This document shows, one piece after another, positions 7,771 through 16,624 of a DNA stretch of 64,000 nucleotides. The notes under the pieces are model-generated. The model had not been told where the DNA came from. It saw only the letters and a program-made list of their open reading frames with translations, and did not search any database. This DNA is from Micromonospora terminaliae (GTDB lineage Bacteria > Actinomycetota > Actinomycetes > Mycobacteriales > Micromonosporaceae). The stretch's first letter is position 1. The number at the start of each line of letters is the position of its first letter. Where the stretch lies: contig NZ_CP045309.1 in assembly GCF_009671205.1 (NCBI RefSeq), positions 3,286,001 through 3,350,000 on the forward strand, given 5' to 3'. The position numbers and the translations under genes were made by a program.

Positions 7771-8856
7771 TCATCGGGTGGGCAGCCACTGCAGGCCCAG
7801 GCTGGTGAAACTGACCGCGGCCCAGAGGATCAGGCCGAGGAGCAGCGGCCGGGCGCCGGCGCGGCGGAGTGCGGCCACGTCGGTGGAGAGGCCGACGCCG
7901 GCGAGGGCGACCGCGATGAACAGCGGCGTCACGTGGCGCAGGGCGGCCTGGGCGGGGCCGGGGATCAGTCCACCGGTGTTCAGCGCGGCCACGGCGAGGA
8001 AGGCGACCAGGAACCAGGGCACGAGGGAGGCGGCGAGCCGGGCCTTCGCCGTCTCCGGCAGGTCGGCGCGGCGGCGGTTCAGGGTGGTGAGGACGAGGAC
8101 CACCGGGATGATCATCAGGGTGCGGACGAGCTTGACGACCACGGCGTAGCCGACGGCGTCCTGGCCGTACACGCCCGCGGCGGCCACCACCGAACTGGTG
8201 TCGTTGACGGCGGTGCCCGCGAAGAGCCCGAACGCGTGCGCGTCCAATCCCAACGCGTGCCCGAGCGGCGGAAAGACCAGTACGGCGGCCACGTTGAAGA
8301 GGAAGATCGTCGAGATCGCGTACGCCACGTCGTTGCTCTTCGCCCGGATCGCCGGTGTGGCGGCCGCGATGGCGGAGGCGCCGCAGATGCCGGTGCCGAC
8401 GCCGATCAGCGTGCGCAGATCGCGGGGAACGCCGAGCCGCCGGCCCACCACGCGGGCCAGCAGCAGACACACCCCGAGCGTGCCCAGCATCACCGGCAAC
8501 GACTCCGCGCCCACCGACAGCACCTGACTGAGCGACAGCTGAGCGCCGAGAAGAACGACCGACACCTGCAGCACCAGGCCCTTGGCCAGGTGCAACCCCG
8601 GCGCCATCGCCGTGGAGCGGCGCCGCGCCAGCGGGCTCAGCACAGCTCCGGCGACGACGGCGAAGACGGGCGCGCCGACCACGGGGACCAGTGCGCCGGC
8701 AGCCGCCGCGGCGAGCCCCAGCACCACCGCCGCGCCGAGCCCGGTGGCCTGGACGGGTGCCCGGCGACGGCTGGGCGGATCAGCGAGAACGAGCACCGTT
8801 CCAGGCTTCGCGCGGGCGGCACTCTCCGGTAGGGAGCATTTCGCGACAGCCGTCAT
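7771..8856 (-). CDS. yeiH: YeiH-family (UPF0324) putative sulfate exporter-like membrane protein
   Basis: The 361-residue protein has about ten membrane segments and UPF0324 signatures such as GTGICGASAIAAATPAI and FAGTAVNDTSSVVAA. The family is described as putative sulfate/sulfonate exporters, largely untested. The start is uncertain: ATG 8856 lies inside a palindrome (8853-8871), and an in-frame GTG near 8798 would remove about 20 residues of non-hydrophobic N terminus. Confidence 0.88.
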   Translation of the reverse strand: MTAVAKCSLPESAARAKPGTVLVLADPPSRRRAPVQATGLGAAVVLGLAAAAAGALVPVVGAPVFAVVAGAVLSPLARRRSTAMAPGLHLAKGLVLQVSVVLLGAQLSLSQVLSVGAESLPVMLGTLGVCLLLARVVGRRLGVPRDLRTLIGVGTGICGASAIAAATPAIRAKSNDVAYAISTIFLFNVAAVLVFPPLGHALGLDAHAFGLFAGTAVNDTSSVVAAAGVYGQDAVGYAVVVKLVRTLMIIPVVLVLTTLNRRRADLPETAKARLAASLVPWFLVAFLAVAALNTGGLIPGPAQAALRHVTPLFIAVALAGVGLSTDVAALRRAGARPLLLGLILWAAVSFTSLGLQWLPTR

Positions 8857-8871
8857 AGCCGATGCCTATGA
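8853..8871. promoter_or_regulatory. Candidate LysR-type box
   Basis: TCATAG-CCGATGC-CTATGA is a perfect 6-bp inverted repeat with a 7-base centre. The inner ATAG-N7-CTAT fits the usual LysR box geometry. It overlaps the annotated yeiH ATG, which suggests either a downstream start or repression at the translation start. Confidence 0.45.
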
Positions 8872-8918
8872 CCGCAGGCTCCTGCCGCGGTGCGCGCGGC
8901 CGTCGCGGCGGTCGGTGG

Positions 8919-10478
8919 CTACTCGAAGGTGAGCTGCTCGCTGCGGCGCGGCATCAGCAGCACCGCGCCCAGCCCGAGCACCGCGAGCACGGCCAGCGCG
9001 ATGAAGACGTGATGCGTGGCGTCGTACAGCGACGCGCGGACGTAGTCGGCCACCGCCGGCCCGGTGGACTGGCTGTGCCCGCCGAGCACGAGGCTCGTGG
9101 CGTCCACGTGCTCGGGCAGCCGGGCGCCGACCTCCGCCGGCGGATGCGCGAAACGGTCGGCGAGGGTGGCGTTGGCGATCGCCCCGAAGACCGCCGCGCC
9201 GACCGCGCTGCCCAGTGACCGGCTGAACATGTTGGCGCCGGTGACCACGCCCCGGCGGTCCCAGCCGACCACGGACTGCACGGCGACCAGGGTCGGGCTG
9301 GCGGTCAGGCCGAGTCCGACACCGAGCACGAAGGCCGCCGCGGCGGCCGCCCACACCGCCGAGTCCGGCCCGAGCAGTGTGGTCAGCGCAGCGCCGGTGA
9401 TCACGAAGACGCCGCCGACCAGGGCGGTGTCCCGGAAGCCGATCCGCAGGTAGAGCCGCCCGGCGAGGCTGGCCGCCAGCGGCCAGCCGACCGACAGCGC
9501 CGCGAGGGCGAATCCGGCCACCAGCGCGCTGGTACCGAGCACGCCCTGGGCGTACGTGGGCAGGTAGGAACTCAGGCCGATGGTGAGCGCCCCGACGCAC
9601 AGCGCGGTGAGGCTGCCTCCGGCGAGCACGCGGCGGCCGAACACCCACAGCGGCAGTACGGGCTCGGCGGCGCGCCGCTCCACGCCGACGAACGCAGCGA
9701 GCGCCACGGCGGCGGTCAGGAGGATCGTCACGCTCTGGACGGACGCCCAGGGCCAGGCCACGCCACCTTGGAGAAGCCCGAGGATGAGGAGTCCGAATCC
9801 GACGGTGAGCAGGGCCGCGCCCGCGTAGTCCACGCGGTGCCGGGCGCGGGTGATCCGCTCGGTGAAGTGACGGGCGAGCGCCCACGCCGCCACCGCGCCG
9901 AGCGGCAGATTGATGTAGAAGATCCACCGCCAGGACAGGTACTCGGAGAAGACACCACCGAGGGTGGGGCCGAGCACCGCGGAGATGCCCCAGACGCTGG
10001 CCAGGTAGCCCTGCACCCGGGCGCGTTCCGCCACCGTGTAGAGGTCGCCGACGATCGTCATGCTCATGGGCTGCACGGCGCCCGCCCCGATGCCCTGGAC
10101 GGCCCGCGCGACGATCAGGGCGGGCATGCTCCACGCGACGCCGCACAGGATCGAGCCGAGCAGGAAGAGGGCGATGCCGACGAACATCACGGGCTTGCGC
10201 CCCAGCGAGTCGGCGAACTTGCCGTAGATCGGCACCGTGACCGCCTGGGTGAGCAGGTAGATCGAGAACAGCCACGGGAACTGCGAGAAGCCACCGAGGT
10301 CGCGCACGATCGACGGCACCGCGGTGGCGATGATCGTGGAGTCCAGGGCGACCAGGCCGGTACTGAGCATGATCGCGGCGAGCACCGGGCCGCGATCGGA
10401 ACGGAAGCCGACGCTCGTCGCCGTCGGGTCAGCGTCCGCCGACCCCGGACCGCTGCCGGCCGCAGGTGTCGCCACCAT
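8919..10478 (-). CDS. DHA2-family (EmrB/QacA-like) MFS drug exporter
   Basis: The 519-residue protein has about 14 hydrophobic segments and the DHA2 motifs LDSTIIATAVPSI (motif D1, TM1), GKFADSLGRKPVM (motif A) and GPTLGGVFSEYLSWRWIF (motif C). ATG 10478 is preceded by GGAGGA at proper distance; the longer upstream frame has no such site. It should export cationic or hydrophobic drugs by proton antiport. A terminator between rhodanese and this gene suggests a separate promoter in 10479-10594. Confidence 0.9.
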   Translation of the reverse strand: MVATPAAGSGPGSADADPTATSVGFRSDRGPVLAAIMLSTGLVALDSTIIATAVPSIVRDLGGFSQFPWLFSIYLLTQAVTVPIYGKFADSLGRKPVMFVGIALFLLGSILCGVAWSMPALIVARAVQGIGAGAVQPMSMTIVGDLYTVAERARVQGYLASVWGISAVLGPTLGGVFSEYLSWRWIFYINLPLGAVAAWALARHFTERITRARHRVDYAGAALLTVGFGLLILGLLQGGVAWPWASVQSVTILLTAAVALAAFVGVERRAAEPVLPLWVFGRRVLAGGSLTALCVGALTIGLSSYLPTYAQGVLGTSALVAGFALAALSVGWPLAASLAGRLYLRIGFRDTALVGGVFVITGAALTTLLGPDSAVWAAAAAAFVLGVGLGLTASPTLVAVQSVVGWDRRGVVTGANMFSRSLGSAVGAAVFGAIANATLADRFAHPPAEVGARLPEHVDATSLVLGGHSQSTGPAVADYVRASLYDATHHVFIALAVLAVLGLGAVLLMPRRSEQLTFE

Positions 10479-10594
10479 GCACGCCACTCCTCCGCTGAGC
10501 AGGTAAGCCGTCCAGGTCAACCTCTCGTACGCCGAGCGATACCCGGATCGTGCCCGCTCCCGGTGAGATCTGCACCACTCGTGGCACGCCGATC

Positions 10595-10628
10595 GCGCGG
10601 GGAGGCCGCGGTTACGGCCTCCCCGCGC
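10595..10628 (-). terminator. Hairpin terminator after the rhodanese gene
   Basis: A perfect 14-bp stem (10595-10608 with 10615-10628, beginning GCGCGGGGAGGCCG) encloses a 6-base loop and starts just beyond the rhodanese stop. There is no T-tract, as is common in actinobacteria. Confidence 0.7.
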
Positions 10629-10632
10629 CGGA

Positions 10633-10971
10633 TCAGCGGGTGAGCGCGCCGGACTCGGTGGGCAGGCCCGCACCCACCCAGTCCTCGATGCCCTCGGCGT
10701 ACTTCCGCACGTCGGTGTAGCCGAGCGCCGTGAGGCGGTCGGCCACCCGGCCACTGTTCGGGCAGGCCGGGTTGGAGCAGTAGGTGACGACGGGCGCGTT
10801 CCGGTCCGGCAACAGCTCGCCGGCCCGGGCGGCCACGTCGGCCTCGACCAGCGGGACGGCGCCGGGCAGGTGCTGCCGGGCGTAGTACTCGCCGCCGAGA
10901 GCGTCGACGACCGTCACGGTCCCGGCCTCGATGGCGGTACGCAGCTCCTCGCGGGTGATGCGGGCAGTCAT
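10633..10971 (-). CDS. Single-domain rhodanese-like protein
   Basis: The 112-residue protein is one rhodanese domain: VVDALGGEYYARQHLPGAVP is the substrate-binding part and TYCSNPACPNSG contains the active-site cysteine (YCS). Such proteins move sulfane sulfur to thiol acceptors or act in thiol and cyanide stress. It is divergent from the TetR gene with overlapping promoter and operator, so it is the likely TetR target. Confidence 0.88.
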   Translation of the reverse strand: MTARITREELRTAIEAGTVTVVDALGGEYYARQHLPGAVPLVEADVAARAGELLPDRNAPVVTYCSNPACPNSGRVADRLTALGYTDVRKYAEGIEDWVGAGLPTESGALTR

Positions 10972-11035
10972 GACAACCTCCAGAGAAGTGGACTACAGTC
11001 CGGTTATGCCTCGGAACGTTAGCGGACCGCAGTCC
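10970..11035 (+). promoter_or_regulatory. Promoter and paired TetR operators between rhodanese and tetR
   Basis: ATGACA (10970-10975) and TACAGT (10994-10999), 18 bases apart, look like -35 and -10 boxes facing tetR. GGACTACAGTCC (10990-11001) is a palindrome with a 2-base centre covering the -10; a near copy GGACCGCAGTCC is at 11024-11035. Each is followed by CCGGTTA, so the 34-base offset is an 11-base direct repeat. The predicted transcript start falls at the tetR ATG (11006), suggesting a leaderless mRNA. Confidence 0.6.
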
Positions 11036-11647
11036 GGTTACGCCACTCCCCCGGCCGAACTCGTCGAGTTACGTACGACACCCCCGCGCGAGCGGGCGGA
11101 CGCCGCCCGCAACCGCGCCGCCGTGCTGGACGCCGCCGCGACCCTCTTCCGCGAGCACGGCGTCGAGGGTGTGTCCATGGAGGCGGTCGCCGCCGCCGCG
11201 GGAGTCGGCAAGGGCACCCTGTTCCGGCGCTTCGGGGACAAGGCGGGGCTGGCAACCGCCCTCCTCGACACCCAGGAACGCGCGCTGCAGGAGGCGATCC
11301 TGTTCGGCCCCGCGCCGCTCGGGCCCGGCCCGGCCGAGGCGTCGCCGCCGGCCCGGGAGCGGCTGCACGCCTTCGTCGAGGCGTACCTGGACTACCTTCT
11401 CGGCCACCTCGACCTGGTCCGCATCTCGGAAACCGCCGCGCCCGGCGCCCGCTACCGGATCGGGGCGTACCGGTTCTGGCACCGGCACGTGACCCTGCTC
11501 CTCGCCGGCCGTCCGGATCCGGTCGCCGACGCGCACGCCCTCCTCGCCACGCTCGCCGCCGAGCACGTACGGGCGGTCCTCGACGACATCGGGGCGGACC
11601 GGCTACGGGCGGCGACACTGCGGCTGGCCGCCGCGCTGACCACCTGA
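11006..11647 (+). CDS. TetR-family transcriptional regulator
   Basis: The 213-residue protein has the TetR helix-turn-helix at about 45-90 (VEGVSMEAVAAAAGVGKGTL followed by FRRFGDK) and a C-terminal ligand domain of the SbtR-like kind. ATG 11006 has no ribosome site but lies 7 bases after a -10-like element, consistent with leaderless translation. A second operator-like palindrome lies inside codons 7-10. It probably represses itself and the divergent rhodanese gene. Confidence 0.88.
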   Translation: MPRNVSGPQSGYATPPAELVELRTTPPRERADAARNRAAVLDAAATLFREHGVEGVSMEAVAAAAGVGKGTLFRRFGDKAGLATALLDTQERALQEAILFGPAPLGPGPAEASPPARERLHAFVEAYLDYLLGHLDLVRISETAAPGARYRIGAYRFWHRHVTLLLAGRPDPVADAHALLATLAAEHVRAVLDDIGADRLRAATLRLAAALTT

Positions 11648-11705
11648 CCGTCACCGCCGTGCGCCCCGCACGGCCGGCCGGGTCGTCCCGGACCGCCGGC
11701 CCGGT

Positions 11706-12308
11706 TCACGCCGTGACGATCACGCGCAGGTTCCGGGGCCCGTGGACGCCCTCGACCCGGTTGAGCTCGATGTCGCTGGTGGCGGACGGTCCGCTGATCC
11801 AGGTGAGTGGCCGGTGCGGGGTGACCCGGGCGAGGGCGTCCGGCACGGTGGCGACGACCTGATCGGCCCGCACCACGCACACGTGCACGTCCGGCAGCAG
11901 TGTGATGAGCCGGCGCCCCTGGTCCGGGCCCCCGTCGAGCACGATGGTGCCGGTCTCGGCCACGGCCACCGCCGCCGCCGTGACCACCCCGTCCGCGGCG
12001 GCGACACGGCCCGGTGGCAGGTCGTCGTCCGGCACGGCACGGACGCTGCCGGGCAACCAGTGCCGGGGCAGGCCGGGTGGCACCACGGCCTGCCGGCCGC
12101 CGAGCACCTGATCGACGATCCGGGCCACGTCCGTGTCGGCGCACCGGTAGACGGTGGCCCGGTAGTCGGCGATCCGGCCCACGAACAGGTCGAGGTCGGC
12201 GGCGACGCCGCCGGCGGGCCGGTAGTCCCGTGGTACCTCGGCCGGGGCCGGCCGGGGCTCGCCGAGGGCGGCGCGCAGCCGGCCGAGGATGACGTCCCGC
12301 GCGGTCAC
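11706..12308 (-). CDS. lutC: LutC/YkgG-family lactate utilization protein
   Basis: The 200-residue protein matches LutC (DUF162): VAETGTIVLDGG and DQGRRLITLLPDVHVCVV in the core and WISGPSATSDIELNRVEGVHG at the C terminus. It is the third subunit of the LutABC L-lactate oxidase. GTG 12308 overlaps the lutB stop (GTGA), fixing the start and implying coupled translation. It converges with tetR. Confidence 0.93.
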   Translation of the reverse strand: MTARDVILGRLRAALGEPRPAPAEVPRDYRPAGGVAADLDLFVGRIADYRATVYRCADTDVARIVDQVLGGRQAVVPPGLPRHWLPGSVRAVPDDDLPPGRVAAADGVVTAAAVAVAETGTIVLDGGPDQGRRLITLLPDVHVCVVRADQVVATVPDALARVTPHRPLTWISGPSATSDIELNRVEGVHGPRNLRVIVTA

Positions 12309-13771
12309 CGCTCCGCCCACCACTGCCGGAACGTCTGCGGCGGCGGCTCCGGCAGGTCCCGGCCGGCGGTCCAGCCGGACAGCGGCGGTGGCAGGCCGCG
12401 ACCGCGCGGGCCGGCGAGCCGGCTGAGCCGCGCCGCACGCTGCGCGGCCGCGTACAGCGCCGGGTGGTCCATGGTGTACGCGGCCGCGGCCATCGCCGCC
12501 GCCTCCGCGCGCGGGTGCGGGGCCTCGGCGCGCAGGTGCACCAGGATCGACGGGATGTCGATCATGACGGGACAGGCGTCGTAGCAGGCGCCGCAGAGCG
12601 ACGAGGCGTACGGCAGCGAGGCGTTGTCGGCGACACCGGTGAGCTGCGGCGAGAGCACCGCCCCGATCGGCCCCGGATAGACCGAGCCGTACGCGTGCCC
12701 GCCCGTGCGCTCGTACACCGGGCAGACGTTCAGGCAGGCCGAGCAGCGGATGCAGTGCAGCGCCTGCCGGCCCACCTCGTCGGCGAGCACCGCGCTGCGC
12801 CCGTTGTCCAGCAGCACCAGGTGGAACGCCTGCGGGCCGTCGCCGGGCGTGACGCCGGTCCACATCGAGGTGTAGGGGTTCATCCGCTCCCCCGTCGACG
12901 CCCGCGGCAGGAGTTGGAGGAACACCTCCAGGTCCCGCCAGGTGGGGAGCACCTTCTCGATGCCCATGACGGTGATCAGCGTCTCCGGCAGGGTCAGGCA
13001 CATCCGCCCGTTGCCCTCGGACTCGACGACCGCGAGCGTGCCGGTCTCGGCCACGGCGAAGTTCGCGCCGGACACGGCCACCCGCGTACTCAGGAACGTC
13101 TCCCGGAGGTGCCGCCGCGCGGCGGCGGCGAGGGCGGCCGGTTCGTCGGTGAGCCCCGGGTCGACGCCCGGCATCGCCCGCAGGAAGATCTCGCGGATCT
13201 CGGCCCGGTTGCGGTGGATCGCCGGCACCAGGATGTGGCTGGGCCGGTCACGTCCGAGCTGGACGATCAGCTCGGCCAGGTCGGTCTCGACCGGCTCGAT
13301 CCCGGCCGCCTCCAGCGCCTCGTTGAGGCCGATCTCCTGCGTGGCCATCGACTTGACCTTCATGACCCGGTCGGCACCCGCCACGCGGACCAGCTCGGTG
13401 ACGATCCGGTTGGCCTCGACGGCGTCGGCGGCCCAGTGCACCGTGCCGCCGGCCTCCGTGACCGCCGCTTCCAGCTGCACCAGCAGCTCGGGCAGGCGGG
13501 CCATGGTGTCGGTCTTGATCGCCCGGGCGGCGGCGCGCAGCTCGGGCCAGTCCGGCACCTCGTCGATCACCGCCCCCGACTTGCCGCGGATCGTCGTGGT
13601 GGCGTGCCGCAGATTCCGGCGGAGCTGCGCGTCACCCAGCGCCCGGCGGGCCGCGGCCGGGAACGGCTCGTCGCCGCGCAGGTGACCGACGCCGGGCGGG
13701 GCGGTCGCCGGCATGCCGAGGAAGGTGGCCCCACGACCGGTGGCCCCCGCCGGCCCGCCCGGCGCCGTCAC
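12305..13771 (-). CDS. lutB: LutB-family iron-sulfur lactate dehydrogenase subunit
   Basis: The 488-residue protein has an N-terminal DUF162 domain (VAVSGANFAVAETGTLAVVE) and a C-terminal ferredoxin-like region with two Cys clusters, CIRCSACLNVCPVY and CGACYDACPV, for [4Fe-4S] centres. With LutA and LutC it oxidises L-lactate to pyruvate. GTG 13771 overlaps the lutA stop (GTGA). Length is typical. Confidence 0.94.
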   Translation of the reverse strand: MTAPGGPAGATGRGATFLGMPATAPPGVGHLRGDEPFPAAARRALGDAQLRRNLRHATTTIRGKSGAVIDEVPDWPELRAAARAIKTDTMARLPELLVQLEAAVTEAGGTVHWAADAVEANRIVTELVRVAGADRVMKVKSMATQEIGLNEALEAAGIEPVETDLAELIVQLGRDRPSHILVPAIHRNRAEIREIFLRAMPGVDPGLTDEPAALAAAARRHLRETFLSTRVAVSGANFAVAETGTLAVVESEGNGRMCLTLPETLITVMGIEKVLPTWRDLEVFLQLLPRASTGERMNPYTSMWTGVTPGDGPQAFHLVLLDNGRSAVLADEVGRQALHCIRCSACLNVCPVYERTGGHAYGSVYPGPIGAVLSPQLTGVADNASLPYASSLCGACYDACPVMIDIPSILVHLRAEAPHPRAEAAAMAAAAYTMDHPALYAAAQRAARLSRLAGPRGRGLPPPLSGWTAGRDLPEPPPQTFRQWWAER

Positions 13772-14541
13772 CGGGCCACCCCCGCGACGTCCCGGCCCAC
13801 GCCACGGGCACCGGCCTCGGTGCTGGCCAGGATCTCCGCGAGGTGCACCGTCCGTACCCCGGTACGCAGGCGGGACAGCCCGCCGCCGATGTGCATGAGG
13901 CAGGAGGCGTCCCCGGCGGTGCACACGTCAGCCCTCGTGGCGAGCACGTTGCGCATCTTGTCCGCCAGCATCGCCATCGAGGTGTCCGCGTTCTTCAGCG
14001 CGAACGTGCCGCCGAAGCCGCAGCACTGCTCCGCCTGCGGCAGCTCCACCAGGTCCAGACCACGCACCTCGCGCAGCAGCCGCAGCGGCCGGTCCCCGAC
14101 CCGGAGCACCCGCAGCGAGTGACAGGTCGGATGGTAGGTCACCCGGTGCGGGTAGTACGCCCCGACATCGGTCACCCCGAGCACGTCGACCAGCAGTTCC
14201 GACAGCTCGTACGTCCGCGCGGCCACCTCCTCCGCCCGGCTCGCCAGCCGCTCGTCACCGGCCCGGCGCGCCACCGTCGCGTGCTGGTGCCGCACCGACC
14301 CCACACAGGAGCCGGACGGCGCCACCACCACGTCGTACGGGGCGAACACGCGGACGTGCCGGCGGACCAGCCGCAGCGCCTCGTCCGGGTAACCAATGTT
14401 GACGTGCATCTGCCCGCAGCACGTCTGATCCTCCGGGAAGACCACCTCGTGACCCAGTCGCTCCAGCAGCCGTACCGTCGCCGTGGCGGCCGCCGGGAAG
14501 AGGGTGTCGGCGAGGCAGGTAACGAACAGGGCGATCCGCAT
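13768..14541 (-). CDS. lutA: LutA-family (CCG-domain) lactate dehydrogenase subunit
   Basis: The 257-residue protein carries two CCG domains, DQTCCGQMHVN and AEQCCGFGGTFALKN, which bind iron-sulfur clusters in LutA/GlpC/HdrB-type proteins. It is first in the lutABC operon; promoter and control sites should lie in 14542-14689, shared with the divergent deaminase gene. I see no clear GntR/LutR palindrome there and no lutR or lactate permease gene adjacent. Confidence 0.94.
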   Translation of the reverse strand: MRIALFVTCLADTLFPAAATATVRLLERLGHEVVFPEDQTCCGQMHVNIGYPDEALRLVRRHVRVFAPYDVVVAPSGSCVGSVRHQHATVARRAGDERLASRAEEVAARTYELSELLVDVLGVTDVGAYYPHRVTYHPTCHSLRVLRVGDRPLRLLREVRGLDLVELPQAEQCCGFGGTFALKNADTSMAMLADKMRNVLATRADVCTAGDASCLMHIGGGLSRLRTGVRTVHLAEILASTEAGARGVGRDVAGVAR

Positions 14542-14689
14542 CGTCAGCCACCCATCCTGTCGGCGGCGGCCCGCCGGGCCGCCTGGCACCTGCAGGAGAA
14601 TGGTACCGAGTGCGCCGGCCCCGACCGGTCCCGCGAGACACCGGGGCGCGAAGCCGGCGACGATCGCCCATCCGAACGGAGAGCCGGCC

Positions 14690-15184
14690 GTGACAACCGA
14701 CCCACAGGACATCATTCACCTGCGGCGCTGCGTGGCGCTCGCCACGGAGGCCCTGGCCGCCGGCGACGACCCGTTCGGGTCCCTCCTGGTCGGTCCGGAC
14801 GGAGACGTGCTGGCAGAGGCGCGGAACCGGGAAATGTCCTCGGCGGACCCCACGGCGCATCCCGAGCTCGCCCTGGCGCAGTGGGCGGCCGGACACCTGC
14901 CACCAGCGGTGCGGGCCGCCGCGACCGTCTACACCTCGGGCGAGCACTGCCCCATGTGCGCGGCCGCCCATGCCTGGGTGGGGCTCGGCCGCATCGTCTA
15001 CGCCGCATCGAGTTCGCAGCTCGCCGCCTGGCGCGCGGGCTGGGGACTGCCGGCCGGGCCCGTGGCCGTCCTTCCCGTCACCGCCGTCGCGCCGGCCCTC
15101 GCGGTTGCCGGCCCGGTCGCGCCACTCGACGAGGAGATGCGGCTCCTGCACGAACGCGCCGCGAACCGGCGAGCCGCAGGGTAG
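14690..15184 (+). CDS. Nucleoside/guanine deaminase-like protein (CDA fold)
   Basis: The 164-residue protein has the zinc-deaminase plan: DDPFGSLLVGPDG, then TAHPEL supplying zinc His and catalytic Glu, then EHCPMCAAAH supplying two zinc Cys. The usual HAE and PCxxC are HPE and HCxxC here: ligands are retained but the flanking Ala and Pro are changed. ACGGAGAG upstream supports the GTG start. Close to bacterial guanine or nucleoside deaminases; the substrate is uncertain. Confidence 0.82.
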   Translation: MTTDPQDIIHLRRCVALATEALAAGDDPFGSLLVGPDGDVLAEARNREMSSADPTAHPELALAQWAAGHLPPAVRAAATVYTSGEHCPMCAAAHAWVGLGRIVYAASSSQLAAWRAGWGLPAGPVAVLPVTAVAPALAVAGPVAPLDEEMRLLHERAANRRAAG

Positions 15185-15286
15185 CGGGACGGCTGGTCCC
15201 GCCGGACCGACGTGGTGACGTTTCAGAGTGCACTCCGGTGGGGCAGATATTCGTGACCGACCATCTGAGGATCAGGAGGCACGGCG

Positions 15287-15517
15287 ATGGCGAAGGGCGA
15301 CATCGAGACGTATCCGCAGGGCGACCAGTGGAAGAACCGCCCCGAGGGCAACCAGCGCGCGAGCAGCGTCCACGACACGAAACAGGAGGCGGAGGCGGCC
15401 GGCCGGGAGATGGCCAAGCAGCGCGACGCCGAGCATGTGATCAAGAAGCAGGACGGCACCATCGGCGAGAAGAACACGTACCCGCGCAGCCGCGACCCCC
15501 GCGAGATCCCCGGCTGA
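15287..15517 (+). CDS. DUF2188 protein
   Basis: The 76-residue basic, hydrophilic protein has DUF2188 features: a W-x-N core early (DQWKNRPEGNQRAS), a helix with KQEAEAAGREMAK, and VIKKQDGTIGEKNTY. The family is widespread and uncharacterised. GGATCAGGAGG lies upstream. A strong hairpin follows the stop. Confidence 0.88.
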   Translation: MAKGDIETYPQGDQWKNRPEGNQRASSVHDTKQEAEAAGREMAKQRDAEHVIKKQDGTIGEKNTYPRSRDPREIPG

Positions 15518-15536
15518 GCGTCCCCGGATCCGGCGA

Positions 15537-15564
15537 AGGCCGTCATCCCGTGGGGTGACGGCCT
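15537..15564 (+). terminator. Hairpin terminator after the DUF2188 gene
   Basis: AGGCCGTCA pairs perfectly with TGACGGCCT across a 10-base loop, 20 bases past the stop codon. Confidence 0.7.
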
Positions 15565-15682
15565 CTGCCGTGTGGAGGACATGTCCGTCGTGGCTCTCGC
15601 AGGGGAGATGATCTACGCTCAGCACCAGTGCCACGGCGCGGTGCGCCCGGCCGCGCCGCCGGACCCTGCGAAAGATGCGATC

Positions 15683-16012
15683 ATGACCAGCTCCGACCTC
15701 CCCGCCGCGATCCAGACGTTCGTCGACGCCACCAACCGCGCCGACTCGGAGGCCTTCGTCGCGGCGTTCACCGACGACGCGTACCTCAACGACTGGGGCC
15801 GTGAGTTCCACGGCCGCGACGGCGTGCGCTCCTGGGACCGCACCGACAACATCGGGGTGCAGTCGCACTTCGAACTCGTCGAGGTCCAGCCCGGCACCGA
15901 CGCGGACAGCTACATCGTCACGCTCAAGGTCTCGGGCAACGGCTTCAACGGCACCGGACCGATGACGTTCCACCTCCGCGACGGCCTGATCGCGAGCCTG
16001 CGCATCAGCTGA
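15683..16012 (+). CDS. SnoaL/NTF2-like protein
   Basis: The 109-residue protein fits the small alpha+beta barrel of SnoaL-like/NTF2 proteins: IQTFVDATNRADSEAFVAAF then DDAYLNDWGREFHGRDGVRSW. Members can be isomerases, hydrolases or simply ligand-binding. An in-frame upstream ATG at 15572 would lengthen it; 15683 is preferred because family homology begins there. Confidence 0.75.
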   Translation: MTSSDLPAAIQTFVDATNRADSEAFVAAFTDDAYLNDWGREFHGRDGVRSWDRTDNIGVQSHFELVEVQPGTDADSYIVTLKVSGNGFNGTGPMTFHLRDGLIASLRIS

Positions 16013-16055
16013 CCGGCGGGCGACGGCTCCCGCGGGAACCGGGACCGGAAGCAGT

Positions 16056-16535
16056 TCAGGCGACGGAACCCTCGTCGGAGCCCCTTTCATCCAGGAAGAG
16101 TCCGAGGGCCTCGACGACGAGGCGGTGGTCGTCGAGTTGGGGCAGTCCGGAGACGGTGACGGTCCCGACCGGTCCGGTGCCCCTGAGGATGATCGGGAAG
16201 CAGCCGCCGTGCGCGGCGTACCGGGCCGCGTCGAGGTGGGACTGCTCCTCGAAGGTGGTGCCGCGGTCGCGGTAGGTCTGGCCCACGAGGTAGGAGCTGT
16301 GCCCGAACCGGCGGACGACGCGGATCTTGCGCTCGATCCAGTCGTCGTTGTCGGCCGAGGTGCCGGGCAGTGCGTAGTGGAAGATCTGGTGGTCACCGAG
16401 GCGGATGTCGACGGTGACCGCGTGGCCGCGCTCTCTGGCCAGGCCCACCAGGCGAGTCCCCAGGGCCCAGGCGTCGTCATGGTCGAAGCGGTCGAACTGG
16501 AGGCGTTCTTCCTGCTCCCGGAGCTCCGGCGTCAC
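16056..16535 (-). CDS. HbpS-like heme-degrading-domain / UPF0303 protein
   Basis: The 159-residue protein has the GlcG/HbpS-type core of UPF0303 (VDIRLGDHQIFHYALPGTSA, then AARYAAHGGCFPIILRGTGP and VSGLPQLDDHRLVVEAL). The family includes heme-binding HbpS and yeast YBR137W; enzymatic role is unsettled. GTG 16535 is preferred over a start at 16595 because GAGGAAGGG lies upstream and homology begins there. Confidence 0.78.
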   Translation of the reverse strand: MTPELREQEERLQFDRFDHDDAWALGTRLVGLARERGHAVTVDIRLGDHQIFHYALPGTSADNDDWIERKIRVVRRFGHSSYLVGQTYRDRGTTFEEQSHLDAARYAAHGGCFPIILRGTGPVGTVTVSGLPQLDDHRLVVEALGLFLDERGSDEGSVA

Positions 16536-16624
16536 GGCGTACCGTTCCCTTCCTCGATCGTCAGGACGATCTAAGCAGAGGAAGCACCGGCGCACGGTGT
16601 CGGAGTAGAAAGTCCCGCACGTCC

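Noticed and set aside
12305..14541. LutA/LutB as heterodisulfide reductase or glycolate oxidase subunits
   Set aside because: The order, coupled overlaps and presence of LutC define the lactate-oxidation operon.
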